Position numbers and translations under genes: made by a program
The notes under the pieces: generated by a model
Databases searched by the model: none
What the model was told of the DNA's origin: nothing
Seen by the model: only the letters and a program-made list of their open reading frames with translations
NCBI GenBank assembly: GCA_963846315.1
Contig: CAWJVM010000017.1
Span: forward strand, 62,001-126,000
Origin: RPQJ01 sp963846315
GTDB lineage: Bacteria > Pseudomonadota > Gammaproteobacteria > Steroidobacterales > Steroidobacteraceae
Length of the DNA stretch: 64,000 nt
Direction: 5' to 3'
Shown here: positions 18,153-27,047 of the stretch, in pieces
Numbering within the stretch: the first letter of the stretch is position 1
Layout of the letters: each line of letters starts with the position of its first letter

Positions 18153-19382
18153 TCACGCCCGGTCGGGAAACCGGTCCATCCGCCACAACTCGGGGAACAG
18201 GCGGGTCCAGGCGATCGCAACGAACAGCGTCGCGCAGCCGCCGATGACCACCGCCGGCATGACGCCCAGCCACGCGGCCACCAGGCCGGACTCGAATTCA
18301 CCGAGCTCGTTCGACGCGCCGATGAAGACCGAATTCACTGCGCTGACCCGGCCGCGAATGTCGTCGGGGGTCTGCAGCTGCACCAGCAGGTGGCGGATGT
18401 AGACGCTCACCATGTCACCCGCACCGAGCACGGTGAGCGCGACCATGGAAATCCAGAAACTGGTCGAGATGCCGAACACGAGCGTGGCAATCCCGAAGCA
18501 GATCACGCCCCCGAACATCCAGTGTCCGACCCGTCGGGTCACGGGCAGGACGCCGAGCACGACGCCGGTCAGGGCGGCGCCGACACCCGGCGCCGCGCGC
18601 AGCCAGCCGAGCCCGCTCGGGCCGACGTGGAGCACGTCGGCGGCATACACCGGCAACAGTGCCGTCGCGCCGCCGAACAGCACCGCGAACAGGTCGAGTG
18701 AAATGGCACCCAGCACCGGACGTCGCCTGCGCACGAACCGCAGGCCTTCGAGCAATGCGTTGCGATCGAGCGGAGCTGCGCTGGCGGCCGCGCTCGCGTC
18801 GCCGCCGCGACGCAGGGTGGCGAGCATCACCAGTGAGACGGCGAGCAAGATCGCCACGGTCGCGTAGACGGTGGTCACGCCCGCGAGGTAGAGCAGGCCA
18901 CCGAGCGCGGGTCCCACGATCGTGGACACCTGCCACAGCGACGAGTTGAAGGCGACGGCAGTGCCGAAATGTTCCCGTTCCACCAGGTTCGGCAAGAGGG
19001 CCTGGCTCGCCGGCATGGCGAAGGCGCGGGCGACGCCGAACAGCGTCATGACGCCGAACACCGGCAACGCGCTGTGCAGGCCGCGCCACGAGAATGCCAG
19101 CAGCAGCAGCGCGCAGAGCAGCAGCAGGACGTAACAACCGGTGATGATGCGCCGGCGGTCGCGGGTGTCCGCAAAGTGCCCCGCCGGCAGGATCAGCAGC
19201 ACGAACGGCAGGAATTGCGACAACCCGATCAGGCCGAGGTCGAGCGGGCGGCGCGTGACCTCGTACACCTGCCAGCCGACGGCCACCGTCTGCATCTGCA
19301 CGGCCAGCGAACCCAGGAAACGCGCGAGGATGTAGCGCGTGAAATCGGCGTTACGCAGCAGTACCCGGTGCTCGCTTTTCAT
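18153..19382 (-). CDS. Major facilitator superfamily exporter
   Basis: 409 residues from ATG 19382 (MKSEHRVLLRNADFTRYILARFLGS), the usual start of EntS-like/MFS_3 transporters; the reading frame stays open far upstream but without family similarity. About twelve hydrophobic segments are seen. The loop after TM2 reads GHFADTRDRRRI, the MFS motif A (G-x-x-x-D-R-x-x-R-R/K). The central loop (RRGGDASAAASAAPLDR) divides the halves, and the second-half loop has DDIRGRVSAVNSVF. Likely a drug or siderophore-type exporter driven by proton antiport; substrate unknown. It reads toward the SOS-regulated radical SAM gene. Confidence 0.85.
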   Translation of the reverse strand: MKSEHRVLLRNADFTRYILARFLGSLAVQMQTVAVGWQVYEVTRRPLDLGLIGLSQFLPFVLLILPAGHFADTRDRRRIITGCYVLLLLCALLLLAFSWRGLHSALPVFGVMTLFGVARAFAMPASQALLPNLVEREHFGTAVAFNSSLWQVSTIVGPALGGLLYLAGVTTVYATVAILLAVSLVMLATLRRGGDASAAASAAPLDRNALLEGLRFVRRRRPVLGAISLDLFAVLFGGATALLPVYAADVLHVGPSGLGWLRAAPGVGAALTGVVLGVLPVTRRVGHWMFGGVICFGIATLVFGISTSFWISMVALTVLGAGDMVSVYIRHLLVQLQTPDDIRGRVSAVNSVFIGASNELGEFESGLVAAWLGVMPAVVIGGCATLFVAIAWTRLFPELWRMDRFPDRA

Positions 19383-19571
19383 CTGCGGCCGTGCCCGCGA
19401 CGACCTGGAATCGGGTTGCTCATTGCTGTGCGGCAGGATAGCCGAAGCCTGCTCGCGGCGTGGCGCACCCATAGCTTCGGGACACGACTTCAAGTGACAA
19501 TCACGCGCTTGTCGTTTCAACACCTTCGCGTCGCACACAGCGCTGCGCATCCGCCTCCGGAGTAGTCCCCC

Positions 19572-21365
19572 ATGCGCCGACTTGCCACCCTGGTCCGGTC
19601 CTGCTTCGCGCCGCTGCTGCTGCTGGTGCTGTGCGTGGGGCTGCAGCCTGCCGCCCTCGCTGCCGGTGCCAGCGCCGACCCGCGCTTCGATGCGCTGAGC
19701 AAACGGTACATCGACGAATTCGGCCGGTACTCGCCGGTCTCGGCCACCCAGCTTGGCGATCACCGCTTCGACGGCGACCTGGACGACCTGAGTGCGGCGG
19801 GACGCGCCCGGACGCTGGCGTGGGTCAAGGGTGCGCTCGTCGAACTGCAGGGCATCGATCGCGCCAAGCTGTCGCGCGCGAACCAGGTCGACGCCGCGAT
19901 GCTCGAGAACCAGCTCCGCTACGCGGTCTGGTCCGAGGAAAAATACCGCGACTGGTCGTGGGACCCGCTCGTCTACACGCAGCTCGCCGGGCAAGCGCTG
20001 TACGGCCTCCTCGCGCGCGAGTTCGCACCGCTGCCGCAGCGTTTGAACTCGATGACCGCGCGACTGGAGAAGTTGCCCGGATTGCTCGAGCAGATGCGCG
20101 CCAACATCGTGCCTGCCCGCGTCCCGGCAATCCACGCTGAAACCGCGGTCAAGCAGAATCCGGGCGTGCTGAGCCTGGTCGACGAACTCGTCGTGCCCAA
20201 TCTCGCGCAGATGCCCGCGCCAGAGCGGGCACGCCTCGAGCGAGCCATTGCTGCAGCCCGTGCCGCGGTGAAGACGCACCAACAGTGGCTCGAGCAGACC
20301 CTGGTGCCGCAGGCCAAGGGCGAATTCCGCATCGGCCGCGAGCTGTACGACGAGAAGCTCGGCTTCGCGCTGATGTCGCCACTCGACCGTGCCGAGATCC
20401 GGCGTCGCGCCGCAGCCGAAGCCATCACCACGCGCGCCCGGATGTACGAAGTCTCGCGCCAGGTGCTCGCCGATCGCGCTGGCGCGCCGCCGACCCCCGC
20501 CGATCCCACGCCCGCCGAGCAGCAGGCGGCGATCAGGGCGGCACTCGACATCGCCAATGCCGAACGCGCACCGCGCGACGGCGTCGTCGATTTCGCGAAA
20601 CAGATGCTGCGCGAGACCACGGAGTTCGTGCGCGCGAAGAATTTCGTGACCGTGCCCGACGAACCGCTCGAGGTCATCCTGATGCCCGAGTTCCAGCGCG
20701 GCGTCGCGGTCGCGTACTGCGATTCACCGGGCCCGCTCGACAAGGGCCAGCGCACGTTCTATGCCGTGTCACCCATTCCGGGCGACTGGACCGACGCGCA
20801 GGTCGATTCGTTCCTGCGCGAATACAACACACGGTCGATCGCCAACCTGACCATCCACGAAGCGATGCCGGGACACTACCTGCAGATCGCGCACTCGAAC
20901 CGCTACCCGTCGGTGCTGCGCGCGATGCTGGGTTCCGGCCCGTTTGTCGAAGGCTGGGCGGTCTACACCGAGCGCGTGATGCAGGAGCAGGGTTTCCGCG
21001 GCGGCGACCCGCTGATGCAGCTGGTGCAATTGAAGTGGTACCTGCGCTCGATCACCAACGCGATCATGGACTCGGCGATCCACGTCGACGGCATGACGCG
21101 CGACGAAGCGATGCAGCTCATGGTCGAAACCGGCTTCCAGGAAGAGCGCGAAGCGGCCGGCAAGTGGGTGCGCGCGCAACTGACCGCCGCGCAACTGTCG
21201 ACGTATTTCGTCGGCTACCAGGAGCACTCGGACCTGCGCGCCGAAGCCGAACGACGCGCGGGCGCCAAGTTCGACCTCAAGGCGTTCCACGACCAGGTGC
21301 TGTCGTTTGGCTCACCGCCCGTGCGGCTGGTGCGTGCGCTGATGTTCGACGAACCGATTCGCTGA
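19572..21365 (+). CDS. DUF885 family exported zinc peptidase-like protein
   Basis: 597 residues with a signal peptide (about 1-31, ending AALAAGA). DUF885 proteins are helical, M32-like presumed metallopeptidases. The zinc motif HEAMPGHYLQ lies near residue 429, and EGWAVYTERVM supplies the third ligand Glu. Other family marks are QLGDHRFDG near the N-terminus and KNFVTVPDEP. ATG 19572 has GGAG eight bases upstream. It is divergent from the MFS gene and stands alone. Substrate not known. Confidence 0.85.
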   Translation: MRRLATLVRSCFAPLLLLVLCVGLQPAALAAGASADPRFDALSKRYIDEFGRYSPVSATQLGDHRFDGDLDDLSAAGRARTLAWVKGALVELQGIDRAKLSRANQVDAAMLENQLRYAVWSEEKYRDWSWDPLVYTQLAGQALYGLLAREFAPLPQRLNSMTARLEKLPGLLEQMRANIVPARVPAIHAETAVKQNPGVLSLVDELVVPNLAQMPAPERARLERAIAAARAAVKTHQQWLEQTLVPQAKGEFRIGRELYDEKLGFALMSPLDRAEIRRRAAAEAITTRARMYEVSRQVLADRAGAPPTPADPTPAEQQAAIRAALDIANAERAPRDGVVDFAKQMLRETTEFVRAKNFVTVPDEPLEVILMPEFQRGVAVAYCDSPGPLDKGQRTFYAVSPIPGDWTDAQVDSFLREYNTRSIANLTIHEAMPGHYLQIAHSNRYPSVLRAMLGSGPFVEGWAVYTERVMQEQGFRGGDPLMQLVQLKWYLRSITNAIMDSAIHVDGMTRDEAMQLMVETGFQEEREAAGKWVRAQLTAAQLSTYFVGYQEHSDLRAEAERRAGAKFDLKAFHDQVLSFGSPPVRLVRALMFDEPIR

Positions 21366-21378
21366 GCGTCGGCGTCGC

Positions 21379-21723
21379 TCAATCCGGGTGGCTGAGGTGA
21401 AAGCGATGCAGCACCCGGTGCAGGACCGGCGTGACGACGAGTGCGGCCGTGACGATGAAGACCAGCCCGGCGTAGAGCGCATAGACTCCGGCGAATAGCT
21501 TGCCGGCGGCCGTCAGCGGCGCATTCACCGGACCCATGCCGCCGAGCAACATGGCGGAGTTCAGGAACGCGTCGAGCCAGGACAGGCCTTCGAGGGTGTG
21601 GTAGCCCAGCATGCCGCCTGCGAGCGACAGGGCGAGCACGGCGGCGGCAAGGCCGAAGTGCGCGGCCACGCGGTGCAGGAAGCGCTCGCGCGACAAGAGT
21701 GGCTGGTGCCTCGCTTCGTACAT
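21379..21723 (-). CDS. Small membrane protein resembling a 2-TM ion channel pore
   Basis: 114 residues from ATG 21723, five bases after the YjdF-like stop. The layout is an N-terminal basic part (MYEARHQPLLSRERFLHR), TM1 (FGLAAAVLALSLAGGMLGYHTL), a re-entrant-like segment (LNSAMLLGGMGPVNAP), TM2 (LFAGVYALYAGLVFIVTAALVV) and a basic tail (LHRVLHRFH). The order TM-pore loop-TM mirrors bacterial Kir/KcsA-type channels, but GGMGPV replaces the potassium filter TVGYG. Whether it conducts ions is unknown; the alternative is a plain small membrane protein. Confidence 0.65.
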   Translation of the reverse strand: MYEARHQPLLSRERFLHRVAAHFGLAAAVLALSLAGGMLGYHTLEGLSWLDAFLNSAMLLGGMGPVNAPLTAAGKLFAGVYALYAGLVFIVTAALVVTPVLHRVLHRFHLSHPD

Positions 21724-21728
21724 GCTGT

Positions 21729-22388
21729 TCAGTGCGGCCGCGCCGCTCCCAGTTTCGATCGCACGGACGGATCGACCTTCGACAACTGCCGGTCGTGGAT
21801 GCCACCCAGCAGCACCTGGGCCAGCACGGCGCCGCAGCCCGCCAGGAACATGTCCCACTGCGTGTCCCACACGTCGCCCTGCGTGCCGAGGAACGCGCCG
21901 GCCGCGTCACCTCCGGCGAGCGCGGCCCACCATTCCGTGAATTCGTAAGTCGCACTGACGCCGAGGATGCTGAGCGTGATCAGCGCGAACAGCCACTTGC
22001 CGGGGCGCAGCGGCGAGGTCCGCAGCAGCAACTCGCGCGCGACCATGGCCGGCCCGAAGCCCTGCATCAGATGGCCGATGCGGTCGTAGTGGTTGCGGCT
22101 GAAGCCGAAGGTGTCGCGCATCCAGTCGCCGAACGGCGTGAGCGCGTAGGTGTAGTGCCCGCCGTACATCAGGATCAGCGCGTGCACGGCAATCAACACG
22201 TAGACCAGCGGCGTCAGCGGGAAGCTGCGCGCGGTCCAGACCAGCAACGGGATGGCGATCAGCACCGGCAGCACTTCCAGCACCCAGGTCAGGCGATCGT
22301 GGGGTCCGATACCCGACCACACGAGACCGAGCACCACGACGATCAGCAGCACGAGCGGCAGGCGCAGGTCGTCTCGGGTCACGGTCAT
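21729..22388 (-). CDS. yjdF: DUF2238/YjdF-like integral membrane protein
   Basis: 219 residues from ATG 22388, preferred because GGAG lies nine bases upstream; ATG 22406 is an in-frame alternative. About six TM helices are visible. DUF2238 marks are the polar cluster YGGHYTYALTPFGDW, NHYDRIGHLMQGFGPA, TYEFTEWWAAL and QGDVWDTQWDM, rich in conserved His, Asp and Glu that could bind a metal. E. coli YjdF is uncharacterised. It is probably cotranscribed with the small membrane protein downstream. Confidence 0.82.
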   Translation of the reverse strand: MTVTRDDLRLPLVLLIVVVLGLVWSGIGPHDRLTWVLEVLPVLIAIPLLVWTARSFPLTPLVYVLIAVHALILMYGGHYTYALTPFGDWMRDTFGFSRNHYDRIGHLMQGFGPAMVARELLLRTSPLRPGKWLFALITLSILGVSATYEFTEWWAALAGGDAAGAFLGTQGDVWDTQWDMFLAGCGAVLAQVLLGGIHDRQLSKVDPSVRSKLGAARPH

Positions 22389-22441
22389 TGCGCTGGACTC
22401 CCTCATGATTGCCGGCCCGAAGTCCCGGCCGATGTCGCCGG

Positions 22442-22447
22442 AGTATA
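22442..22447 (-). promoter_or_regulatory. Candidate -10 box (TATACT)
   Basis: TATACT on the minus strand, 54 bases before ATG 22388 of the YjdF-like gene and just after the alpha/beta hydrolase stop. The -35 is not evident. Confidence 0.3.
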
Positions 22448-22457
22448 GGACAGGGGT

Positions 22458-23342
22458 CTACAGGAACTCCTCGAGCAAGCGTGCGACCGCCGCCGGCTGG
22501 TCGTGATGCACCATGTGGCCGGCGGCGGCGACGAGGCGCGGCTCCAGTTGCGGCACCAGGCGACGCACTTGCTCGGGTGCCCCGGCGCCCTGCAGTCGTT
22601 CGAGGAAATCTGATTCCTCGCCCGCGACGTACAGCAACGGCGCCTGCACTTCGGCCCAGCAGGCTTCGACCTCTGCGCGCCGGTACAGGATCGGGTTGAC
22701 GCGCTTGTGCGCCGGATCGAAGCACGGACGGGCGCGGCCGTCGGGCAGGATTTCGCTCCACGCCCGGGCGACGAAATCGGCACGCTCGGGCGACAGTCGC
22801 GGGTTGCGTTTGCGCAGCACGCCGGCAAACACGTCGATGCTGGGGAACACCGAGGCCGGCTCTGGATCGCGCCATTGGTCCAGCCAGTCACGGTAGCGGC
22901 CGGGCGCGAGTTCCGGCGGCGCGCCGGGCAGGCCGAAGCCTTCGAGCGTCACCAGGCGATGCACACGTTGGGGCCGGAGACCGGCATAGATCATCGCGAC
23001 GTTGCCACCCATGCTGTGGCCGACGAGATCGACCGGCGTGCCGGGTGCGAGCCAGTCGAGCATCGCGTCGAGATCGGCGAAGTACTCTGGGAACCAGTAG
23101 CCCTGGGCATTCCAGCCCGAACGGCCGAAGCCACGCCAGTCCGGAGCAACCAGGCTGCGTGCCGGGTCGATTTCGTCGGCGATGAACTGAAATGTCGCGC
23201 CGCAATCCATGAACCCGTGCAGCAGCACGATCGGTGGCGCGTCGACCCGGTTTCCCGCCCAGCGCGTGAAGTGATGCGGGAGGCCGCGGATGTCGCGGTG
23301 CAACGATTCGGGCGGACGGCGAGGCAAGTAGTGAACGCTCAT
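22458..23342 (-). CDS. Alpha/beta hydrolase
   Basis: 294 residues. Alpha/beta hydrolase core with oxyanion strand VLLHGFMD, nucleophile elbow VGHSMGG (Ser110), Asp on the strand LYVAGEESDF region and His in AAGHMVHHD near residue 281. A lid of about 80 residues separates the strands. Similar to lipase/esterase or epoxide-hydrolase-like proteins of unassigned substrate. No signal peptide, so cytoplasmic. Confidence 0.85.
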   Translation of the reverse strand: MSVHYLPRRPPESLHRDIRGLPHHFTRWAGNRVDAPPIVLLHGFMDCGATFQFIADEIDPARSLVAPDWRGFGRSGWNAQGYWFPEYFADLDAMLDWLAPGTPVDLVGHSMGGNVAMIYAGLRPQRVHRLVTLEGFGLPGAPPELAPGRYRDWLDQWRDPEPASVFPSIDVFAGVLRKRNPRLSPERADFVARAWSEILPDGRARPCFDPAHKRVNPILYRRAEVEACWAEVQAPLLYVAGEESDFLERLQGAGAPEQVRRLVPQLEPRLVAAAGHMVHHDQPAAVARLLEEFL

Positions 23343-23444
23343 GGGTGCTCATACTGCATCAACCGACATTGAGGCGGAGCCCGGGTTGACGCCAGAATGG
23401 CCGCTTCGGCCCGGTTCGTTCGGGCATCCGCCGTCACCCGGACC

Positions 23445-24191
23445 ATGCCCAAACTGCTCGTCTTCCAGCACGTCGCCTCGGAACCGCTGGGTCACCTCGA
23501 CCCGTTGCTGCGTGAATCCGGCTTTCGCATTCGGTACGTGAATTTCGGCCGCGAACCGCAAGCCCAGCCCGACATCCGCCGGTATGACGGCCTGGTCGTG
23601 CTCGGTGGCCCCATGAACGTCGACCAGCGGGACGAGTTTCCGCACCTGCAGACCGAGATCGAAGTCATCCGCGACGCGGTGCAGGCGCAGAAGCCGGTGC
23701 TGGGCATCTGCCTCGGTGGCCAGTTGCTCGCGGCGGCCATGGGGGGACGGGTGCAACCGAATGCGGTCCCCGAGATCGGCTGGTATCGCCTGCACACGCG
23801 CCCGCAGGCCCACACGGACCGGCTGTTCCGTCATTTCGAGCGCACGCCGCGGTACGTGTTCCAGTGGCACGCATACACCTTCGAACCGCCCCCGGAGGCC
23901 GTGCCGTTGGCGTGGACCCGCAGCTGCCGCCAGCAGGCCTATCGGCTGGGCGAACACGCCTGGGGACTGCAGTTCCACCTCGAAGCGGATGCCGCCCTGA
24001 TCAACCGCTGGTTGCACCTGCCGAGCGGTCGCAGCGAGATCGAGAGCCACTGGAGTCCCGCCCGCATCGCACGGATCCAGGCGGCGACGCACCAGCATCT
24101 CCCGGTCGCCCAGTCACTCAGCGAGCGGGTGTTCGGGGAATTCATCCGGCTGTTTGCGCCCCGGCGCTACGCGCACCTGCCCTCGCGCTGA
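23445..24191 (+). CDS. Class I glutamine amidotransferase (GMP synthase-like)
   Basis: 248 residues from ATG 23445 (MPKLLVFQHV), 102 bases after the divergent hydrolase start. It is a stand-alone class I amidotransferase: YDGLVVLGGPMNV, nucleophile LGICLGGQ (Cys89), and LQFHLEAD with His178 and Glu180 completing the triad. Such small GATases release ammonia from glutamine (or gamma-glutamyl compounds) for an unidentified partner. No synthetase partner is adjacent. Confidence 0.85.
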   Translation: MPKLLVFQHVASEPLGHLDPLLRESGFRIRYVNFGREPQAQPDIRRYDGLVVLGGPMNVDQRDEFPHLQTEIEVIRDAVQAQKPVLGICLGGQLLAAAMGGRVQPNAVPEIGWYRLHTRPQAHTDRLFRHFERTPRYVFQWHAYTFEPPPEAVPLAWTRSCRQQAYRLGEHAWGLQFHLEADAALINRWLHLPSGRSEIESHWSPARIARIQAATHQHLPVAQSLSERVFGEFIRLFAPRRYAHLPSR

Positions 24192-24219
24192 CTCGCAGCT
24201 CCAGATCGATCCGCGCGCG

Positions 24220-25737
24220 TCACTCGCCGAGGAACATCCGGTAAGCGGGGTTGTCGGTCTCTTCGGTGTAGACGTACCCGAGTTCGCCGAGGTACCCGGC
24301 GAATCGCCCCGCGTCTACCGGCGCCACCTGCACGCCGGCGAGCACGCGCCCGTAGTCGGAGCCGTGGTTGCGGTAATGGAACAGGCTGATGTTCCAGTGC
24401 GCGCCCACCGCTTCCAGGAAGCGCAGCAACGCCCCCGGGCGTTCCGGAAACTCGAAGCGGAACAGGCGCTCGTGTTGCAGTCCGTGCGCGTGGCCGCCGA
24501 CCATGTAGCGCACGTGCAGCTTCGCCATCTCGTCGTCGCTCATGTCGATTGCGCGGTAACCCGCGTCGGCCACGAGCGCCAATAGCGCTTCTTTCTCGCG
24601 TCGCCCTTCGGACAGCGAAATGCCGGCGAAGATGCGGGCCGAGCGCGAGTCGTCGTAGCGGTAGTTGAACTCGGTGACGCTGCGACGGCCGAGCAGGCGG
24701 CAGAAGCGCAGGAAGCTGCCGGGTTCCTCCGGAATCTCGACGGCCAGCAACGCTTCGCGCTGCGCGCCGATGTCGGCCCGTTCGGCAATGTGGCGCAGGC
24801 GATCGAAGTTGACGTTGGCGCCGCAGTTCAGCGCGACCAGCGTCTGGCCCGCGCATTGCTCGCGTGCGACGTAGCGCTTGATGCCGGCGACCGCGAGCGC
24901 GCCCGCGGGCTCCGCGATGGTCCGGTTGTCCTCGAAGATGTCCTGGATCGCGGCGCAGATCTCGTCGGTGGTCACCAGCAGCACTTCGTCGACGTACTTG
25001 CGCGCAAGGCGGAACGTTTCCTCGCCGACGCGACGCACGGCCACGCCATCGGCAAAGATGCCGACGCGGTCGAGCGTGATGCGCTCACCGGCACGCAACG
25101 AGTCGTGCATGCTCGCCGCGTCCTCGGGCTCGACCCCGATGATGCGAACTTCGGGGTAGAGCGACTTCACGTAGGTCGCTATGCCCGCGATCAGGCCACC
25201 GCCACCGATCGGCACGAAGATCGCGTGCGGCGGCGATGAGGACTGCCGCAGGATTTCCATGCCGATCGTGCCCTGCCCGGCAATCACGTCGGGATCGTCG
25301 AACGGATGGATGAAAGTGAGACCACGCAGGCGCGCGACCCCCACCGCATGCTCGAACGCGTGATCGAAGTCGTCGCCCTCGAGCACGACCTCGCCGCCGA
25401 GATCGAGCACCGCCTGCACCTTGATGTGCGGCGTGGTCCGCGGCATGACGATCACGGCCGCAATGCCACGTCGCCGCGCCGCCAGCGCCACGCCCTGCGC
25501 ATGGTTGCCGGCCGACGCGCAAATCACGCCGCGCGCCGCAGTCTCGTCGTCGAGCGTGGAGATCTTGTTGTAGGCGCCACGGAGCTTGAACGAGAAGACC
25601 GGCTGCAGGTCTTCGCGCTTGAACAGCACGTCGTTGCCGAGACGCCGGCTGAGCCGGCGCGCCGGCTCGAGCGGGGATTCGATGGCGACGTCGTAGACGC
25701 GCGCCTTCAGGATGCGTTCGATGTAACTTTCTTGCAT
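24220..25737 (-). CDS. ilvA: Threonine ammonia-lyase, biosynthetic
   Basis: 505 residues from ATG 25737; the open frame upstream has no family similarity. It deaminates threonine to 2-oxobutanoate, the first step of isoleucine synthesis. The PLP lysine is in FSFKLRGAYNK (Lys51), the phosphate loop is GGGGLIAG, and CASAGNHAQG follows the family. Two C-terminal ACT-like regulatory domains start near AVEIPEEPGSFLRF and FRFEFPERPGALLRF, as in the isoleucine-inhibited E. coli enzyme (514 residues). The ilvB/ilvH genes lie 15 kb away, so the pathway is not in one operon here. Confidence 0.95.
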   Translation of the reverse strand: MQESYIERILKARVYDVAIESPLEPARRLSRRLGNDVLFKREDLQPVFSFKLRGAYNKISTLDDETAARGVICASAGNHAQGVALAARRRGIAAVIVMPRTTPHIKVQAVLDLGGEVVLEGDDFDHAFEHAVGVARLRGLTFIHPFDDPDVIAGQGTIGMEILRQSSSPPHAIFVPIGGGGLIAGIATYVKSLYPEVRIIGVEPEDAASMHDSLRAGERITLDRVGIFADGVAVRRVGEETFRLARKYVDEVLLVTTDEICAAIQDIFEDNRTIAEPAGALAVAGIKRYVAREQCAGQTLVALNCGANVNFDRLRHIAERADIGAQREALLAVEIPEEPGSFLRFCRLLGRRSVTEFNYRYDDSRSARIFAGISLSEGRREKEALLALVADAGYRAIDMSDDEMAKLHVRYMVGGHAHGLQHERLFRFEFPERPGALLRFLEAVGAHWNISLFHYRNHGSDYGRVLAGVQVAPVDAGRFAGYLGELGYVYTEETDNPAYRMFLGE

Positions 25738-25836
25738 GGCCGTGACTCGCGGGTTCGCCGCGTAAGTTACCATCCTTCGCTTCCGGAACCCGTACCAGGC
25801 ACCCACGGCAAACCCGTCTTGCGCATCGAACTGATC

Positions 25837-26247
25837 ATGACCGTGCTCGCCGGATTCGCCGGCGGACTGGCCGGCACGCTCTGGGCCGGCACCGTTTCGT
25901 CGACGCTGCTGGCCCAGCGGCCCGAACTGGGCGCCGCGGGCTGGCGTCCCGACACTGCGTGGCGCGTCCTGCACACGGCCATCGTCTATGGCCTGTGTGG
26001 CGCCGCCGCAGGACTCCTGTTCTGGCTGGGCTGGGGCCTGGTCGCATTCACTTCTTCGCCCTGGTACGTCGTCGGCGCCAGTTACGGGCTGCTGCTCTGG
26101 TCGGCGTCCGCACTGCCGGCCTTGCTGCTGCTCGCGCTGCGGGTACCGACGTTACGGGCGGCCGGCGTCATCATGGCGGTCGAGTCGCTCGTCGCGGCCA
26201 TCAGCGTCGGCCTGCTTTGCGCTTTCGCCTGGCACCGCGCGGCGTAG
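25837..26247 (+). CDS. Small integral membrane protein
   Basis: 136 residues from ATG 25837 (MTVLAGFAGG). Four hydrophobic segments: about 1-25 (Gly-rich), 44-70, 78-98 and 106-130. No family recognised. It is divergent from ilvA with a 99-base gap and precedes the LolA-like gene by 44 bases. Confidence 0.6.
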   Translation: MTVLAGFAGGLAGTLWAGTVSSTLLAQRPELGAAGWRPDTAWRVLHTAIVYGLCGAAAGLLFWLGWGLVAFTSSPWYVVGASYGLLLWSASALPALLLLALRVPTLRAAGVIMAVESLVAAISVGLLCAFAWHRAA

Positions 26248-26291
26248 AATCCACCGTTCTTTTTCGTCGACCCATCGTCAGGGGAATTCGC

Positions 26292-27035
26292 ATGCAGACG
26301 CTCCACCGGGCTGCGCTCGGTCTCGCACTATTGTTTGCCGTCACCGCGGCGAACGCACTGACGGCCACCGAACTCGTCGCGAAGAACATCGAGGCCAAGG
26401 GCGGCGCGGCCGCGCTGCAGGCCGTGAAATCGGTGCAGCGCGAGGGCCGGTTGATCGTCAACGGCGGGCAGTTCGTGCTCGAACTGCGCGAGACCAGGCA
26501 GCGCCCGGAGTCGATCCGCACCGAGATCAGCATGCAGGGCCTGTCGCAGGTCCAGGCTTACGACGGCAAGGAAGGTTGGCGCATCGATCCGTTCAGCGGT
26601 CGCAAGGACCCCGAGCGCATGCCGGCCGACGACGTCAAGGAATACGCGGAGGACGCCACCATCGACGGCGTGCTGGCCGATGCCGCGGCCGCCGGCAGCA
26701 GCATCGACTACCTCGGCACCGAGGACATCGACGGCACGCCGGCGCACAAGCTCAAGGTGGTGCGCAAGGACGGCAGCCTGCAGTATGTCTACCTCGATCC
26801 GGATTACTTCCTGGAGATCCGCGTCGAAAGCCAGCGCATCGTGCGCGGCGTGAAGCGGACGACGGTCTCGGACTACGGCAACTACGAGAAGGTCGGCGGC
26901 GTGTACTGGCCACTGTCGATCGAGTCCGGCATCAAGGGCGACGGCGACCCGGCCAAGTTCGAATACCAGTCGGCGGTCGTGAACCCGGAAATCGCTTCCG
27001 GCTATTTCTCGTTCCCCGCGACCGTGCAGAAGTAA
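26292..27035 (+). CDS. LolA-like periplasmic protein
   Basis: 247 residues from ATG 26292, preceded by AGGGG. A signal peptide ends at TAANA. The mature part is strand-rich, with ELVAKNIEAKGGAAALQAVKSVQREGRL at its start and IVRGVKRTTVSDYGNYEKVGGVYWP near its end, the pattern of outer-membrane lipoprotein sorting protein (LolA/LppX-like) folds that carry lipids or lipoproteins. It is not lolA itself, which is shorter. It lies 12 bases upstream of the large BNR protein and is probably cotranscribed with it. Confidence 0.75.
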   Translation: MQTLHRAALGLALLFAVTAANALTATELVAKNIEAKGGAAALQAVKSVQREGRLIVNGGQFVLELRETRQRPESIRTEISMQGLSQVQAYDGKEGWRIDPFSGRKDPERMPADDVKEYAEDATIDGVLADAAAAGSSIDYLGTEDIDGTPAHKLKVVRKDGSLQYVYLDPDYFLEIRVESQRIVRGVKRTTVSDYGNYEKVGGVYWPLSIESGIKGDGDPAKFEYQSAVVNPEIASGYFSFPATVQK

Positions 27036-27047
27036 GGGAGTACCGAC

